Assembly: GCA_007115705.1 (NCBI GenBank)
Contig: QXEO01000236.1
Span: forward strand, 1 to 64,000
Length of the DNA stretch: 64,000 bases
Source: Dactylis glomerata
Lineage: Eukaryota > Streptophyta > Magnoliopsida > Poales > Poaceae
Direction: 5' to 3'
The position numbers were made by a program, and so were the translations under genes. Of this stretch, positions 9,803-20,268 are shown piece after piece (within the stretch, counting starts at the first letter, position 1; every line of letters begins with the position of its first letter). The notes below the pieces were generated by a model. That model saw only the letters and a list, made by a program, of their open reading frames with translations. It was not told the origin of the DNA and did no database searches.

Positions 9803-10411
9803 CAGGGGTGGGCACAAGATTTCAACAATGGGTATTCAAAGTCGATAATTTGAAGAAAAAAATTGATAATTTTGATCACAAAACAAGGTAAAAAAATCCA
9901 AAATTACCGAATTTTGTAATTATTTCCCATTTGAAATACTTCTTTTGTCTTTCTACTAACCTCGCTATCTCAGAGGCTTCCTTTTGCTGCGCGCCAAATT
10001 CTAGATTCTACCAGGAAGTAATTTTTAGTGGAATAGGCGTTGGCTAATTTGCTGGCTTGCTTTGATACCTCTTTTTTTTGCCAAGTCATGTGGGTGTTGA
10101 GTTCCATAACTGGGCATGGGCCCAGGGCCGGCTCTATATTTTTGGGGGCCCTAGGGCAAAGTTGAAAAAAAGACCCCCCTAATTACTAATATATATGTAC
10201 ATCTAACTGTATGTAAGCCTACTTTTACTTGCAAAAATTAAGAAGTTAAAATCTTAGCAGCCATTCTTAGTCTAAGATGTCTATAAATAATTGCACGTAT
10301 GATAGAAACAATAAAAGAGATAGCAAAATAATTAGTATTCTTTACTAGTTTGATACCTCAAATGAAAACCTAATTACAATGACTATTATGCTTCAATGCT
10401 TTACAAAAAGT

Positions 10412-10602
10412 TTCTTCGCGCATTCCTAGACGCAAAATCATTGAGGACAATATCAAGATCAATCTTGTCCAAAATATCTTTCTCAATACGACACGTACAT
10501 AGCCAAGCCACCCAATCTATCTTATAACATAGTTGTGCTCAAACAATTTTTCAGTAGCTAAAGTTTAGAGAAATTTCTTTTAGTCGTGGCTACAGTCAAG
10601 TA
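10412..10602 (-). pseudogene. hAT transposase C-terminal dimerisation domain, degenerate
   Basis: On the minus strand the frame reads TVATTKRNFSKL, a stop, then LLKNCLSTTM, a stop, then DRLGGLAMYVS, then in shifted frames DKIDLDIVLNDFASRNARRNF-like residues. This follows the hAT C-terminal pattern (VASAERSFSKLKLIK..LRSTM..ERLNGLA). Stops and at least one frameshift mean it is dead. No BED finger or catalytic domain was found nearby, so most of the gene has been deleted. Confidence 0.8.
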
Positions 10603-10782
10603 TATAATAGAAAGGATAGGATATGCAACTGAAACTTCTTTCAGACGTCACCAGATAGTTGCTTTGGCATTGTAACACTTATATAATGTAAAGGAACTTC
10701 TATAAAATAAAAACCCTAATCGAAGGATTACTTCATAGATTAGATGATGAAGGATTGGATGAGCTATTAACAGAGAGACTTA

Positions 10783-11407
10783 GAGCATCTCCAGTGGCTC
10801 GTGGAAACGAACGTGCAAAGCCATATACACGATCGTGAGATGAAAATAGGCTCCCAGCGGCTCGTGTAAAAGGAGGTGTAAACATCCACGCCCAGTCCAC
10901 GACGGTACCAAGCGTGGAAATAAACACGAGCCATCCACGCTCGTGCTCGCGCTGGAGAACGCATCGGAGAAGGTCGCCTGGAAATCGTCCTCCCGCGCAG
11001 CCCGCCCGGAGGAATCATCGGAGGAGCTCGGCCGACGGAATCTTCCTCTCCGGCCGCCACCCAACAGGTAAACTTCTCTCCGAGCTCGAGCGGGGGAGCA
11101 GAGGGGCGGCGGCCGCACGCTGCAGGAGGATTTGGCGGTGGGGGGATGCTGGGATGGGGGCGGCGGACGGGGGAGCAGAGGGGCGGTGGCGCTCGCCCTG
11201 GAGACGGGGCGGGGACGGGGGGATGCTGGGGCGGCGGACGGGGCGGAGCTGGGGCGGCGGACGGGGCGGAGCTAGGATGGGGGGCGGCGGCTGGGATGGG
11301 GGGCGGCGGCGCTAGGATGGGAGGGGCGGCGGAGCTAGGCTGGGGGGGATTAAAGAGGTGGATGTTGGAGTGATTGCAATATTTGATGGTTTGTTGATTG
11401 TTTGCAG
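10783..11407 (+). promoter_or_regulatory. Harbinger 5' region, GC-rich leader with probable 5' UTR intron
   Basis: The stretch from the left TIR to the ORF1 start is G-rich and low complexity (repeats of gggcggcgg and gctgggatgggggg). A donor-like aacag/gtaaac near 11068 and an acceptor ttgtttgcag directly before the ATG at 11408 suggest a 5' UTR intron. Long frames here are composition artefacts. Confidence 0.5.
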
Positions 11408-12180
11408 ATGGATAATGATGAAAACTTCTTTGACACTGTGGGTTTTGGTTACACACAAACACAACCAGATAGCCCAATTGGAGAGCAACCAACTCCATCA
11501 ACTCAGCATCACGCACCAATAATAACAGAGAAAGGAAAATCGAACAAAGGAAAAAATTGGTCTAGTGATGAGGACAAGGTTCTTATAGCAGCATGGGCAA
11601 ATACAAGTTTGGATATTGTTGGGACAGATCAAAACCGAGATGCTTATTGGGCTAGAATTTCAGAGTACTACAACACACACAAGGAATCATCATGGCCGGA
11701 GCGTAATGCTAATGCAATCAATTGCCGTTACACATTGATTAACAGAGAGACCTCTAAATTTTGTGGTTGCCTTCAGCAGATTTTAAATAGGCAAGAAAGT
11801 GGAAGGACTATAGATGAAAAGGTATGCGTCTTTCTTGTACTTCTATATGTGATGTGCGATATTCTATATGTGTTATGCATATTCTATATGTGTTGTGCAA
11901 GATTCTATATGTGATGTGCAATATTCTATATGTGTTGTGCATATTTTAACAATATACTACTATGTGCAGACAAACGATGCACACATTTTGTTCAAGGAAA
12001 TGGATCTTAAAAAAAAGAAGCCTTTCACATTGATGCATTGCTATGTAGAGTTTTCGAAGTATCCAAAGTGGAAGACAAGAGAACTTGAAACTTCTCTGAA
12101 GAAACAAAAGAAGACCATTGATGCAAGTCCGGGTACATGCACCAATGATCCGGCTGATTCATCGTCGGTACGCACTGATG
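11408..12180 (+). pseudogene. Harbinger ORF1, Myb/SANT-like protein, 3' truncated
   Basis: Exon 1 (11408-11821) starts MDNDENFFDTVGF and holds a Myb/SANT-like trihelix with conserved aromatic residues (KGKNWSSDEDKVLIAAW, then DAYWARISEYY). A GT-AG intron (11822-11969) separates exon 2 (11970 on: TNDAHILFKEMDLKKKKPFT, then HCYVEF, a usual motif of this protein). ORF1 proteins help the transposase bind element ends and enter the nucleus. The frame runs past about 12180 into the antisense transposase sequence, where an internal deletion fused the two convergent genes, so the C-terminus is lost. Confidence 0.85.
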
Positions 12181-12858
12181 CTACCCCCAGTGCATGCAGT
12201 CTATGCTCCCTAACATACCGGGAAATCCTCTTTCCTCCCCTGTTGCAAGTAACCTAGCAATGTCTTCTTCATTTGGAGATCTCAGATACTTTTCCCCAAA
12301 AACTTCACAGACTTTGATCACAAATTTCTTGCAAGACTCTAAATTAGTAGCCTCAGCGGACCGGATGTACTCATCAACACCATCAGCTGCTATTCCATAT
12401 GTTAGCATCCGCATTGTTGCGGTCATTTTTTGCAGAGGATGTAACCCAAGAGCTCCAGAAGCACTTCTTTTTTGCGTAAAATAACCATCATAGTCATGCT
12501 CAAGTATACCATCAGCTATGCGGTTGAACAAAGTACGCGACATCCTAAATCTGTGCATAAAAACTAAATGAGATGGGGAAATAAAAAAAGGACCAAAGTA
12601 GAGAAGTGTACTAATTACGAACCTTCGTCGAAACAAATATTCGGGAAAGCGAGGAACTTGTTTGAAGTAGTCGTCCCACAGAACAAGAAATCCGGCATCT
12701 CTTCCTCGATCGATTGACTGACGTCCATGCTTGGAACCGCCATGGCGTCGAGCGTTCTTCCTCTCTTCCTCCTCGCGGTCGGCGAATGCTACAAGTATGA
12801 GTTCATCGTCGCCAGATGAAGATGACGAAGAACTCATGTCCCAAGTGGATGTGTTCAT
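12181..12858 (-). pseudogene. Harbinger transposase, N-terminal half only
   Basis: The minus-strand frame starts at 12858 (MNTSTWDMSSSSSSSG). It contains the pre-catalytic region (FRMSRTLFNRIADGI, YFTQKRSASGALG, KMTATMRMLTYG) and ends just past the first catalytic Asp in GSIDCMHW. The second Asp, the Glu and the C-terminus are absent. An in-frame stretch at 12551-12622 (72 bp) begins GT and ends AG on the minus strand and breaks the usual RRR/FRMSR continuity, so it is a retained-frame intron. The missing DDE half makes it inactive. Confidence 0.9.
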
Positions 12859-12961
12859 TGTGTTGCGTGAAAGACGATAGAGAAATCTAGGTGAGAAGAG
12901 AAGTCACAGCTAGAAGTGTGCTGGAAGAGAAGTAGTAGGGGTGGTTTATATAGATCAGAAA

Positions 12962-13056
12962 TATGGCCGTTGGAAATATAGCCGTTGGAAATATAGCCGT
13001 TTGAAAATATAGCCGTTGGAAATATAGCCGTTTGAAAATATAGCCGTTGGAATATA
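12962..13056. repeat. Short tandem repeats, about 16 bp, ~6 copies
   Basis: Variants of atatagccgttggaa and atatagccgtttgaaa alternate about six times in the right subterminal part of the Harbinger element. Subterminal repeats of this kind commonly bind transposase or ORF1 protein. Confidence 0.85.
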
Positions 13057-13360
13057 CACGTCCTAATTTACACGTTCCACTGAAAAACTGGGAGGTGTAT
13101 AATTTAGCAAGGTCTATATGAACGTGTATATGAAGATATACACGTCCAAATTTACACCATCCACTAGAGATGCTCTTACAGATGGCCACGCGTGTGGCGT
13201 GCCGGCGTGCCGGCGTGGGTCGGCGACTACTGAGCCGTATCACGAAGATCGCACGCGGGCCCTGATCGCACGAAGGACGAGGCGTCGAGGCGACCCGCAC
13301 AGGTAGCAAAGCGTCGTAGGTCCTACCGATAGACTGATCGATCGGCCTGGCCGCCTGGGA

Positions 13361-13922
13361 TCGTCAAACCTATACGCCGCTTATAGCGGCGCCCCGTGCC
13401 CGCGCCGCACAAGGCTTTAGCCACGCGAGCCGGGATGGGCCAGGCCCATTAGTGAAGGTGTGGGTGTTTTTCGATGTTTTTTCCATTTCTTTTCCTTTTC
13501 TTTTTTCTTTTTCTTTTTGGATTTTTTTTGTTTAGTTCTGAAATTTGTTCGGATTTCGAAGTTTGTTTAGATTCGGAAATTTGTTTAAAATTCAAAATTT
13601 GTTCAAAATTCAAAATTCGTTCAAAATTCATAATTTGTTCGAATTTGAAATTTTGTTCAGATTTTGAAATTTGTTCAAAATTTAAATTTTTTTTCTAAAT
13701 TCAAATTTTGTTCAAATTTGAAATTTGTTTGGAATTTCGAATTTCCAATTTTAAAAAATTTAAAAACTATTCAAATTTGATTTTTTTTCAAACTTTGAAA
13801 AGGCAAAACAGAAACAAAAAGAAAAAAGGAAAAAGGAAAAGAGAGTACCTGGGCCGCGGCCCACTAAGCCGCTGCGTGCGGCGCTTCCGCCCCGCGCCGC
13901 TTTAAGCGGCGTACAGGAGCTC
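13361..13922. mobile_element. Mutator-like MITE candidate, TSD CCGCCTGGGA
   Basis: Identical 10-bp direct repeats ccgcctggga lie at 13351-13360 and 13923-13932, close to the 9-11 bp target duplications of Mutator-like elements. Near the ends, tatacgccgcttatagcggcg and (reverse complement) tgtacgccgcttaaagcggcg form strong inverted repeats. The outermost ~10 bp match poorly, so exact termini are uncertain. The interior is AT-rich low complexity. Confidence 0.55.
13460..13845. repeat. AT-rich low-complexity tract of degenerate ~12-bp units
   Basis: Repeats of a ttcaaaatttgt / ttcgaaatttgt motif, flanked by poly-T on the left and poly-A on the right. No gene; both-strand frames here are artefacts. 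Confidence 0.85.
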
Positions 13923-14288
13923 CCGCCTGGGATTGCTTGTGGCCTCATGTCGTTTGATTTCTGTACTAGTAATTCTTTTTTCTTAAGTCCAATAAACCTT
14001 ATTAGTAAATAAATATCTGTGATTTTGGGCCCCTCCCTGGCCTGGGCCCCTGGCGGCCGCCCATGCCTGCCAGGGGTCAGCGCCGGCCCTGTGGGCCGCT
14101 GGGTGTTCGCGAGGACGTGGTTTGGTAGCAGGAGACCCTATGCATGAGGAGCACTCGAGTAGTGCTATCGTGTAAAAGTTAGCCAAATATCCAAAGTAAT
14201 TCATACACACGCTATATATACAAACTATTTTGCCAAAAATAATGGGTATTCATCTGAATACCCTTGAATTGAGCTGGCCCCACCCATG

Positions 14289-14700
14289 GCAGTGTTGCCT
14301 CGTCCCAGTCCACCAGTTCTCCGGTGTGTTTATCGCCACAGGGGGTGAGAGAGGGATGTTGAGTCACCGAAAGCAGTCAAACCAGACCTCCCTTGCAAAC
14401 ACACATTGTGTGGTGATATGCTCCATGGTATCTTCTTCCTGCAGACAGGTAATGCAAGGAGAGGTATTGGCTTGAAAACCATGTCTCGTCCTCCGATCCG
14501 AAGTCCAAATTTTGTGCTGCAAGGCGAGCCAGCAGAAGATTTTATATTTTAGAGGAGCCCATCACTTCCAGATATTCATAGCTCCAGCCATCCTAGTTAG
14601 CCATGCATCATCATCCTATATGGCCAAACTAATGATAGACCAGCGGTGGAGAAATGACGAAATGGTAAAAACAAGAAGTCTTGTGACGGAGCAGTGGTGA
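14289..14700 (-). pseudogene. LINE ORF2 zinc-binding (zf-RVT) remnant
   Basis: The minus strand reads MNIWK, a stop, WAPLKYKIFCWLALQHKIW, SDRRTRHG, then CITCLQEEDTMEHITTQC and FAREVWFDCF. This is the zf-RVT domain that follows reverse transcriptase in plant LINEs (C-x2-C, H, C ligands visible). Several stops are present. It ends exactly at the hAT target duplication at 14289 and resumes at 9802 on the other side of that element. Confidence 0.85.
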
Positions 14701-16086
14701 GGTTGAGGTTTCGATTGGTTAAATGGCAGAACTAAGATTCTAGAAGGTGATAATGGTGATACTAAGTTAAAAATATACTCCCTCTAATCAGGAAAAAATA
14801 TTCTGTGATTTAGTACAACTTAATAGTTTCTTAATATATTAATAATGAAAAACGTTGCCGATATTTTGGGGGATCGGGTGACGTCTGTCCTCCGGGTGAA
14901 GCGAGCGACATGTGTCTCATGCGGACCCCACCACCGGAGCGTCTCCTTTCTTATCTATCTACTTTTCTCATTCGCGGCCAATTTTTTGACAGCACTCCTG
15001 CCTGCATGTCTGAGCCGTCTGAGCCCTTCCAGCCTGCTCCCGCCTGCCCTTCTCGCCGGCCCTCCTCCACCACCGTAGGGGAGATTCTGGGTGCTCGTCG
15101 GCGACGCCTCTCGCGGCCATGGTGAACTCGGCGGAGCCACCGCCCTCGCCCCCACCCCCGCCTCTAACCTCGGGATCCCACAGCGGAGGGCGACGCTGCC
15201 GCAATAGAGGAAGGTACGATCGCAAGGAGGAAGTCAACACGACGAGCTCGACCCTACCTTGTGTGCAAGGTCGTCGTGCTCCTTGTTTGATGCAGGACCA
15301 CGAGGCTCACCGACGTGATCGTCGTCTGTCTGTTCTTTCTCCTCGACGGCCGCAAGGATGATGGTCTGTGTCGCCAGCGTAGCCAGTATTATGAAGCACT
15401 GCATCGAGGCTACATTGCAAGAGCGGCAGTGCTACCATTGATCTACGACGGTGCTACTATAGGCTAACAACAGTGCTACATTTTGGTCGACAACGTTGCT
15501 AGCTGCTACTATCTCCAAGGCGGAGGTGCTGCAAATGGCAGATGGCGATGCTACTAACGGTGGTCGCATTTGCTTCCAACGGTGCATCGTGTTGCTACTA
15601 GCAGGTACCGTGATTTTTTGGATGTTGCTGCTATAAGCATGGATTTTGCCGAGACACGGAGATTTTTGCTACATTTTTATATTATTTTTATTACTGCCGA
15701 TCTGATGTTTTGCTATAGTAGCAGAAAGTTGTTGCTACAACGTCTCTGACGATGTTCCTGACGAAGTCAGTTTTTGCTACAATAGCACAATTTTGTTGCT
15801 CCGGCGAGGTCTCCGGTGATATCTCCGATGAGATCAGCTTTGTTAATAACACAAATATTTTGCTATAATGTCTGCGGCGAAGTCTTCGGCAAGATCTTTT
15901 TTGTTTCATGATTGAACCGTTATTTGCTGCAATAGCAGTTTATTTTGCTACTTTGCATTTATGGAAGCACAAGCGGAAGCGAAAGTAGCAAACTTGATCA
16001 AACGATTGATCGGACGGCTAGCGGCCCGAGGAATTGGGGGATTTTATCCCCCGGAGGACACTTAAGCACGGCCCATTAATAAAGTA
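14701..16086. other. Non-genic stretch with GCTAC-rich degenerate repeats
   Basis: 14774 begins actccctctaatcagg, a truncated Stowaway-like end. 14850-15360 is GC-rich with short overlapping frames that lack coding features. About 15400-15960 is filled with irregularly spaced gctac/tgctacaatagca motifs, a pattern familiar from non-autonomous repeats of grass genomes. Both ends carry a tgtcctccggg motif in opposite orientation (near 14888 and 16049), so the block 14870-16060 may be one element. No TSD was established. Confidence 0.4.
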
Positions 16087-16142
16087 CTCCCTCCGGCCCG
16101 ATTTACATGGCCCCCGGCGGCCCAGCCCATGAAACTTAAACT

Positions 16143-16700
16143 TTGCAAAAAAAACCCTCCCTAAAATGTGTCTTATCCACCAGCGGTCCTAGTTTCAAAT
16201 TCCAGGGGACGGGACGGAGCTGGTCCAGCGCCCCCCGCCGGCCGGACCTGGACTCGCGCCGGAGCTGGTCTCGCGCCCCGCCGGCCGGCCGCGGCCGCTC
16301 CAGTAGCGAAGGAGGCGGGCCCTCCAGGAGAGGAGGCGGGCCCTCCAGGAGCGGAGGAGAGGTCGAGCTCCCCCGCCGGCCGTCTCCCCATCGTCCTCCC
16401 CGGCCATCGTCGCCGTCGTCCGCTCCCTGTAGGAGGGTGGGGCTCCTGTGCTGATTGGTATCCCCGAGCAGGTGGGGCGGAGAGGATCTCCCAACCGACT
16501 GGACTCAGCCTGCCGCCTCCTCCACCTGAGTCAACCTTGGTGCCCTCCTCCGCCAGCGGCCGCCAGCTCGCCATGGTCGTCATCCTCATCTACAAGACCA
16601 GCTCACCGTACCCGTCATCTCCAGGTGCTTCAGCTTGCAGGCAGCAGTTGCAGGTGATCTTCAGCTACGCCCATTCCATGTTCATCATGCAGGAGTAATA
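16143..16700 (+). promoter_or_regulatory. GC-rich leader region of the mariner element
   Basis: A GC-rich block with a 21-bp direct repeat (aggaggcgggccctccagga type, about 16310-16350) follows the left TIR. It may be the promoter and 5' UTR of the transposase gene. Overlapping reading frames in all directions are composition artefacts. Confidence 0.35.
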
Positions 16701-17149
16701 AATCTTGTTACTCACATCCAAAGTAAACCTACAAACAGGAGTAAGAGCAGAAATTAAAACTAAGAATGCTCCCTACAAACAGGAGTAGCAGATCAGTACA
16801 CACATCCAAAGCAAACCATGTACTCCCCTGTATCTTTCAGGCCTTGGCTCACTTATGTCTAGTTGTTAACAGGAGTATATTCAGGCTTATGTCTAGTTGC
16901 AAACCACAGTCTATGTCAGCATATTCAGGCTTATGTCTAGTTGTTCTGGGTTGCTACACTAATCAGATTTCAGATACTCCTCTATGTCAGTTTTTGTGGC
17001 TACATATAGCAAGGAAACTGATATGCACATGATTAAATTTATATCAAAGGGTTCTTGTACTGCTGACAGCACACTGCACACAATACCTTCAAATGCATCA
17101 TCATCCACATCCTATAGTCAGACAATGCTCTAGTGTGGCGTGCACATAC

Positions 17150-17207
17150 ATCCACAGATGAGAGAAACTTGGCAAAGTACATCTGAGATCCTCCCTCCCG
17201 ATTGTTG
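17150..17207 (-). other. Possible additional captured exon
   Basis: On the minus strand a strong acceptor (tctttttggcag, AG at 17208-17209) precedes a 58-bp open block (..GSQMYFAKFLSSVD) followed by the donor gtatgtgc (17148-17149). The product is not recognised. Being on the same strand as the copine exons, it may be part of the same captured or chimeric transcript. Confidence 0.3.
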
Positions 17208-17914
17208 CTGCCAAAAAGAAGAAATAGTCAGACAAGTTGTCAGAGCTAGACAAGGATAAGAAGACTAGACACTCTAAAATTTCAGAAACTCCCAGAAAAC
17301 TGCCATTGAACTACAGACCACAAGTGAAAATCATATCCAAAAACACAGTGAACATTACAGACGAATAGTCTCCTGTCAATTGGTTTAGATTCAGGATCCC
17401 ATGAGCTAGGTTCAGATCAACTTGCACGTCCTGGCAATGCTAGAAATTATTCAGAAGCTTTCACAGTAGCAAAGAACAGCAATGCAACCCAGAGATTATT
17501 AGAGAGAGTAAAAATAGAACTCATGCACCAATTTCTCTCAACAGTTTCGACTAGGAACTTCAGTTTCACATCACCAGGACCTGATGATAAATCGAGCGCT
17601 TCTGAACATCACCAGGACCTGATGATAAATGAGAATCAGTTTCACATCTTAATGAACCAAGCAAGAAATACAATACTCCAAATTCACTAACAATAGGAGT
17701 AATAACAAGAGCCCTACCCACTTTCACTAAGAAGGTTACAAATATGAACACAGTACACCACCAAATTCATAGCTCAAGATAGTTCACAGGTGTAATAAAA
17801 ACAACCCACCCTTTCACCTATGCATAAATAATTATTCCAAGCATACAAAAACTGAAGCACCAAGGGTCTGCAACATCCAAGATACTCATAGGACTAAGGG
17901 GTCTGATTACATAC

Positions 17915-18249
17915 CGTGATAATGAGCAAGACAAAATATTTGGTGTTCGAATACTGCACAGAATGGTTGGAAATTTCTGCAGCTTTGTTGATCACAGTCC
18001 CAAACAAGGTTGGCCCAGCAAGTGAAACAGTGTAAAGAGTAGAGGAGTAGGCAGACATGACGCCTTCAGCTCCAACTACCTGTGATAGGAACAGAAAAAT
18101 CAGTAAAACATCAACAGCAGTCTAATTACCTCACAGACATTGGTAGTAGTTGCATTCAAAGACTTGTACCTTAGGAGTTCAATCTTATAGTCTAAGAAAG
18201 TATGTTGAACTTTTTCCTGGAACTTATCCAAGAACAGCTGTCCTTTCAA
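17915..18249 (-). pseudogene. Captured exons of a copine (BONZAI-type) gene
   Basis: Exon A (18180-18249, minus) encodes LKGQLFLDKFQEKVQHTFLDY, the segment leading into the von Willebrand A domain of plant copines. Exon B (17915-18079) is open for 55 codons and contains EGVMSAYSSTLYTVSLAGPT, LFGTVINKAAEIS and KYFVLLIIT, matching the copine VWA core. Both are bounded by AG and GT splice sites (for B: tcctatcacag before, gtatgtaatc after). Copines are calcium-dependent membrane-binding proteins that restrain immune receptors. The exons that normally lie between these two are missing, so this is a partial genomic capture, not a retrocopy. Confidence 0.75.
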
Positions 18250-18518
18250 CTGTCATATTGCATACATGAGAGGGGTTAGAGGAGTGATTTTTTTTATTCT
18301 GTAGATTGCATCATAAAAGAAAATAAACTACTGTTGCACCAAAACAGAAGTCAAACTAAGTAAAGATCTACTTTTCAGTGAAGGTATCATAAGCAAGCAA
18401 GTATCCAACAAACATATCTTGAGAAGCAAGTAAAAGCAATGATTTTGCAAGCTTTTCATTGACATCACTGTTTTTAGTTATAACTCTGAGTGCTTATTAC
18501 AACAGGCACAAGAAGAAG

Positions 18519-18947
18519 ATGGACCTGGATCTCAATTTGACTCCACAAGAAGAAGATGTGCAGTAGCCACAAGAAGAAGATGTGCAGCAACCACACCATA
18601 GGGAATTGCCAGACAGTCACAGATATGCGGTATATGTTGCATTAAAAGCTCTCAGGAAAGACAGACAAGTTACAAAGACAGATAAAAAACATGTAGCTGC
18701 TCTTTTGGAAACAAGTCTTACCACTGTTTGTAGAATATGGACGACGGCACAAGAACAAGAAAGAGCAGGCAAGAGAATAGTGGAGGTAGATGTGTCCAGT
18801 AAAAAGAAGGAGAATTGTGGAAGGAAGAAATCAGAGCTTGGTCTGTCAAAGATTCCTTCCATTGAGCTGAACAAGAGGTCTACACTAAGGGGGCTCGCAA
18901 GGGAACTGTATGTCCCCTATGCCACATTTACAACTACTCTGATTTGA
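18519..18947 (+). pseudogene. Plant mariner transposase, N-terminal part
   Basis: The frame starts MDLDLNLTPQEEDVQ, typical of plant mariner transposases, and has a TAG at 18564-18566. It then runs through the helix-turn-helix region (LPDSHRYAVYVAL, LTTVCRIWTTAQ) and the conserved CGRKK and LNKRSTLRGLA motifs before stopping at 18947. An acceptor-like acaacag precedes the ATG. The whole DDD catalytic domain is missing. Downstream sequence to 19500 shows no further match. It can neither bind productively nor cut. Confidence 0.85.
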
Positions 18948-19545
18948 AAGTTGACACAAGGATTTTCTTGGTACTCATCTTAGCAGTTTAATATGGTGTC
19001 AACTGAGATCCCATACCAAAATCCAACTGAAAGTTTATTTTATGATTTCTAAAAAACATGAAATGAAATGTATAAGTGAAAATTTTGGTGGGATCCCACT
19101 TGCATCTCAATATGATTTAGAAATTCAAGGATGATATCTCAAGCCAGCAGCGCTCGGCGGATCCCACCACAGAAGCATGCCAATATCTATGACCTACGCA
19201 TCATCTTTCATAATTAACGCACTGAGCATCTTCGAAATCATGCGGTCAAAACCATTAGTTACAACCAGAGATTCTAGGAATACATACATATAGATAGATG
19301 CCCGATGACCATACCACAGCCAAATGAATCAGAGGCCAAGCTCAACTATTAGCATAGAGGACCTAGCAGGTACATGAACAAGAAAAATCCCCAACCACAT
19401 GGCACTGTCCTAAACGGCAGTACTCGAGCAAGAACAACAATCAGATCATGCAGTAGATCAAGCAGTAGCCTTTTTCTAGGTACATATAGGAACTGATATC
19501 CCATAGCAAGAACAACAATCAGATCACCACCACCAGCGTACTTAC

Positions 19546-20050
19546 CAGAGTCGTGGAAGCAGCCGAGGCGGAGGCACGAGGGAGGCCACGGTACAACCGC
19601 GCCGACGACCAGAGTGCGCGGCTGGGGTTTGCCGCGGGAGACGTGTCGCTACGGGGTGGCGGGCGGGCCAAAGGTGAAAACTTTGGTGACTCGCCGGATC
19701 CTGGCGGCGAGAGGTGGTGGATCGGGGTCGAGCCAGCAGCGCTTGGTGTCCTCGAAGCGCTCAAATGCGTCGGCCTCGGCATCCTCGAGCTCGTGGAGGC
19801 GGCGCTCCTCCTCATGGTCGGTGGCGAGCGCCTTCGCTGCACGTGCGCCGGCGGCGCTGCTTCTTCCGCTCCATGCGCATGCGCCAGCGGTGCTGCTTCT
19901 TCCGCTCCCTGCGCGTGCGCCGACGGCGAGACGGTTGGCGTCGACGAGGAGCGGGGTCGATGGTGAGGAGCGAGGTCAGCGGCGACGCGGCGTGTTTGGT
20001 CGGATCTGTGAGAGAGTGAGAGAGCGGTGGGGGAGGGACTAGAGTTTGGT
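19546..20050 (-). other. GC-rich 5' exon candidate in antisense of the mariner element
   Basis: On the minus strand a GC-rich region near the right TIR ends at a textbook donor (gactctg/gtaagtacg, GT at 19544-19545). One frame gives KALATDHEEERRLHELEDAE... and ends in a stop before the donor, while another frame runs through it. The product is not recognised. It could be the first exon and promoter of a chimeric transcript that continues into the copine exons downstream on the same strand. Confidence 0.35.
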
Positions 20051-20268
20051 CCAACATTAGCGGAGGGGGTTTTCGCAAAATGTACAGGGGCAGGTAATCC
20101 GGGCCGGAGAGAGTAGCATAAACTAAATTAATTATGGGAAATTATTGTAAGTACATGATCAAACCACCTGTTCACATACCCAAAAACTAAACACGCATAA
20201 CTTTGACCCATAAAACCAAACCATGCAAGATGCATATAGAGCAGCATAACCCCGATCAGGCGATCATG

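Larger units (their letters stand above)
10783..13175. mobile_element. PIF/Harbinger element, internally deleted, TSD TTA
   Basis: Terminal inverted repeats GAGCATCTCCAGTGG (10783) and GAGCATCTCTAGTGG (reverse complement of 13161-13175) are flanked by TTA at 10780-10782 and 13176-13178, the PIF/Harbinger signature. It encodes the two proteins of this superfamily in convergent orientation: a Myb-like ORF1 on plus and a transposase on minus. Both lose their 3' ends at a junction near 12180, so the element is non-autonomous. The right subterminal region carries short tandem repeats. Confidence 0.93.
10123..14091. mobile_element. Second, nested hAT element with transposase relic
   Basis: The termini CAGGGCCGGCTCT (10123) and, reverse-complemented, CAGGGCCGGCGCT (14091) match 12 of 13. 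The gggggccctagggc subterminal block is characteristic of a widespread plant hAT family. The flanks share only TGGGCC, so the 8-bp TSD is degraded or the ends are off by a base or two. It contains a hAT dimerisation-domain relic (10412-10602), a Harbinger element (10783-13175) and a Mutator-like MITE (13361-13922). Confidence 0.7.
9803..14288. mobile_element. hAT-like element, TSD GCAGTGTT, hosting nested transposons
   Basis: The ends are caggggtgggcac... (9803) and ...gctggccccacccatg (14288), imperfect inverted repeats. The 8-bp flanks GCAGTGTT are identical at 9795-9802 and 14289-14296. The subterminal motifs gggtattcaaa and ctgaatacccttgaatt also occur in the MITE at 22283-22795, so both belong to one family. 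The element's own sequence is only about 0.5 kb (9803-10122 and 14092-14288); the rest is later insertions. It has no coding capacity. Confidence 0.85.
16087..20113. mobile_element. Tc1/mariner element, 4.0 kb, carrying copine exons (Pack-type)
   Basis: Ends ctccctccggcccgatttac (16087) and, reverse-complemented, ctctctccggcccggattac (20113) are Stowaway/mariner-type TIRs. They are flanked by TA at 16085-16086 and 20114-20115. Similarity continues inward (ctttgcaaaaaaaaccctcc against ttttgcgaaaaccccctcc), giving TIRs of roughly 80 bp. Inside are a truncated plant mariner transposase on plus and copine-like exons plus a GC-rich exon candidate on minus. No catalytic DDD domain is visible, so it is non-autonomous. 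Confidence 0.82.

Noticed and set aside
11146..11373. Gly/Arg/Trp-rich ORF upstream of Harbinger ORF1
   Set aside because: Low-complexity ggcggg repeats in a leader region; not conserved-looking and likely intronic.
12962..13056. CRISPR-like short repeats
   Set aside because: The repeats are directly adjacent without unique spacers and lie in the subterminal region of a eukaryotic transposon.
14845..15361. Possible small GC-rich gene
   Set aside because: Overlapping frames on both strands with Pro/Ser/Arg composition only, inside a repeat-like block.
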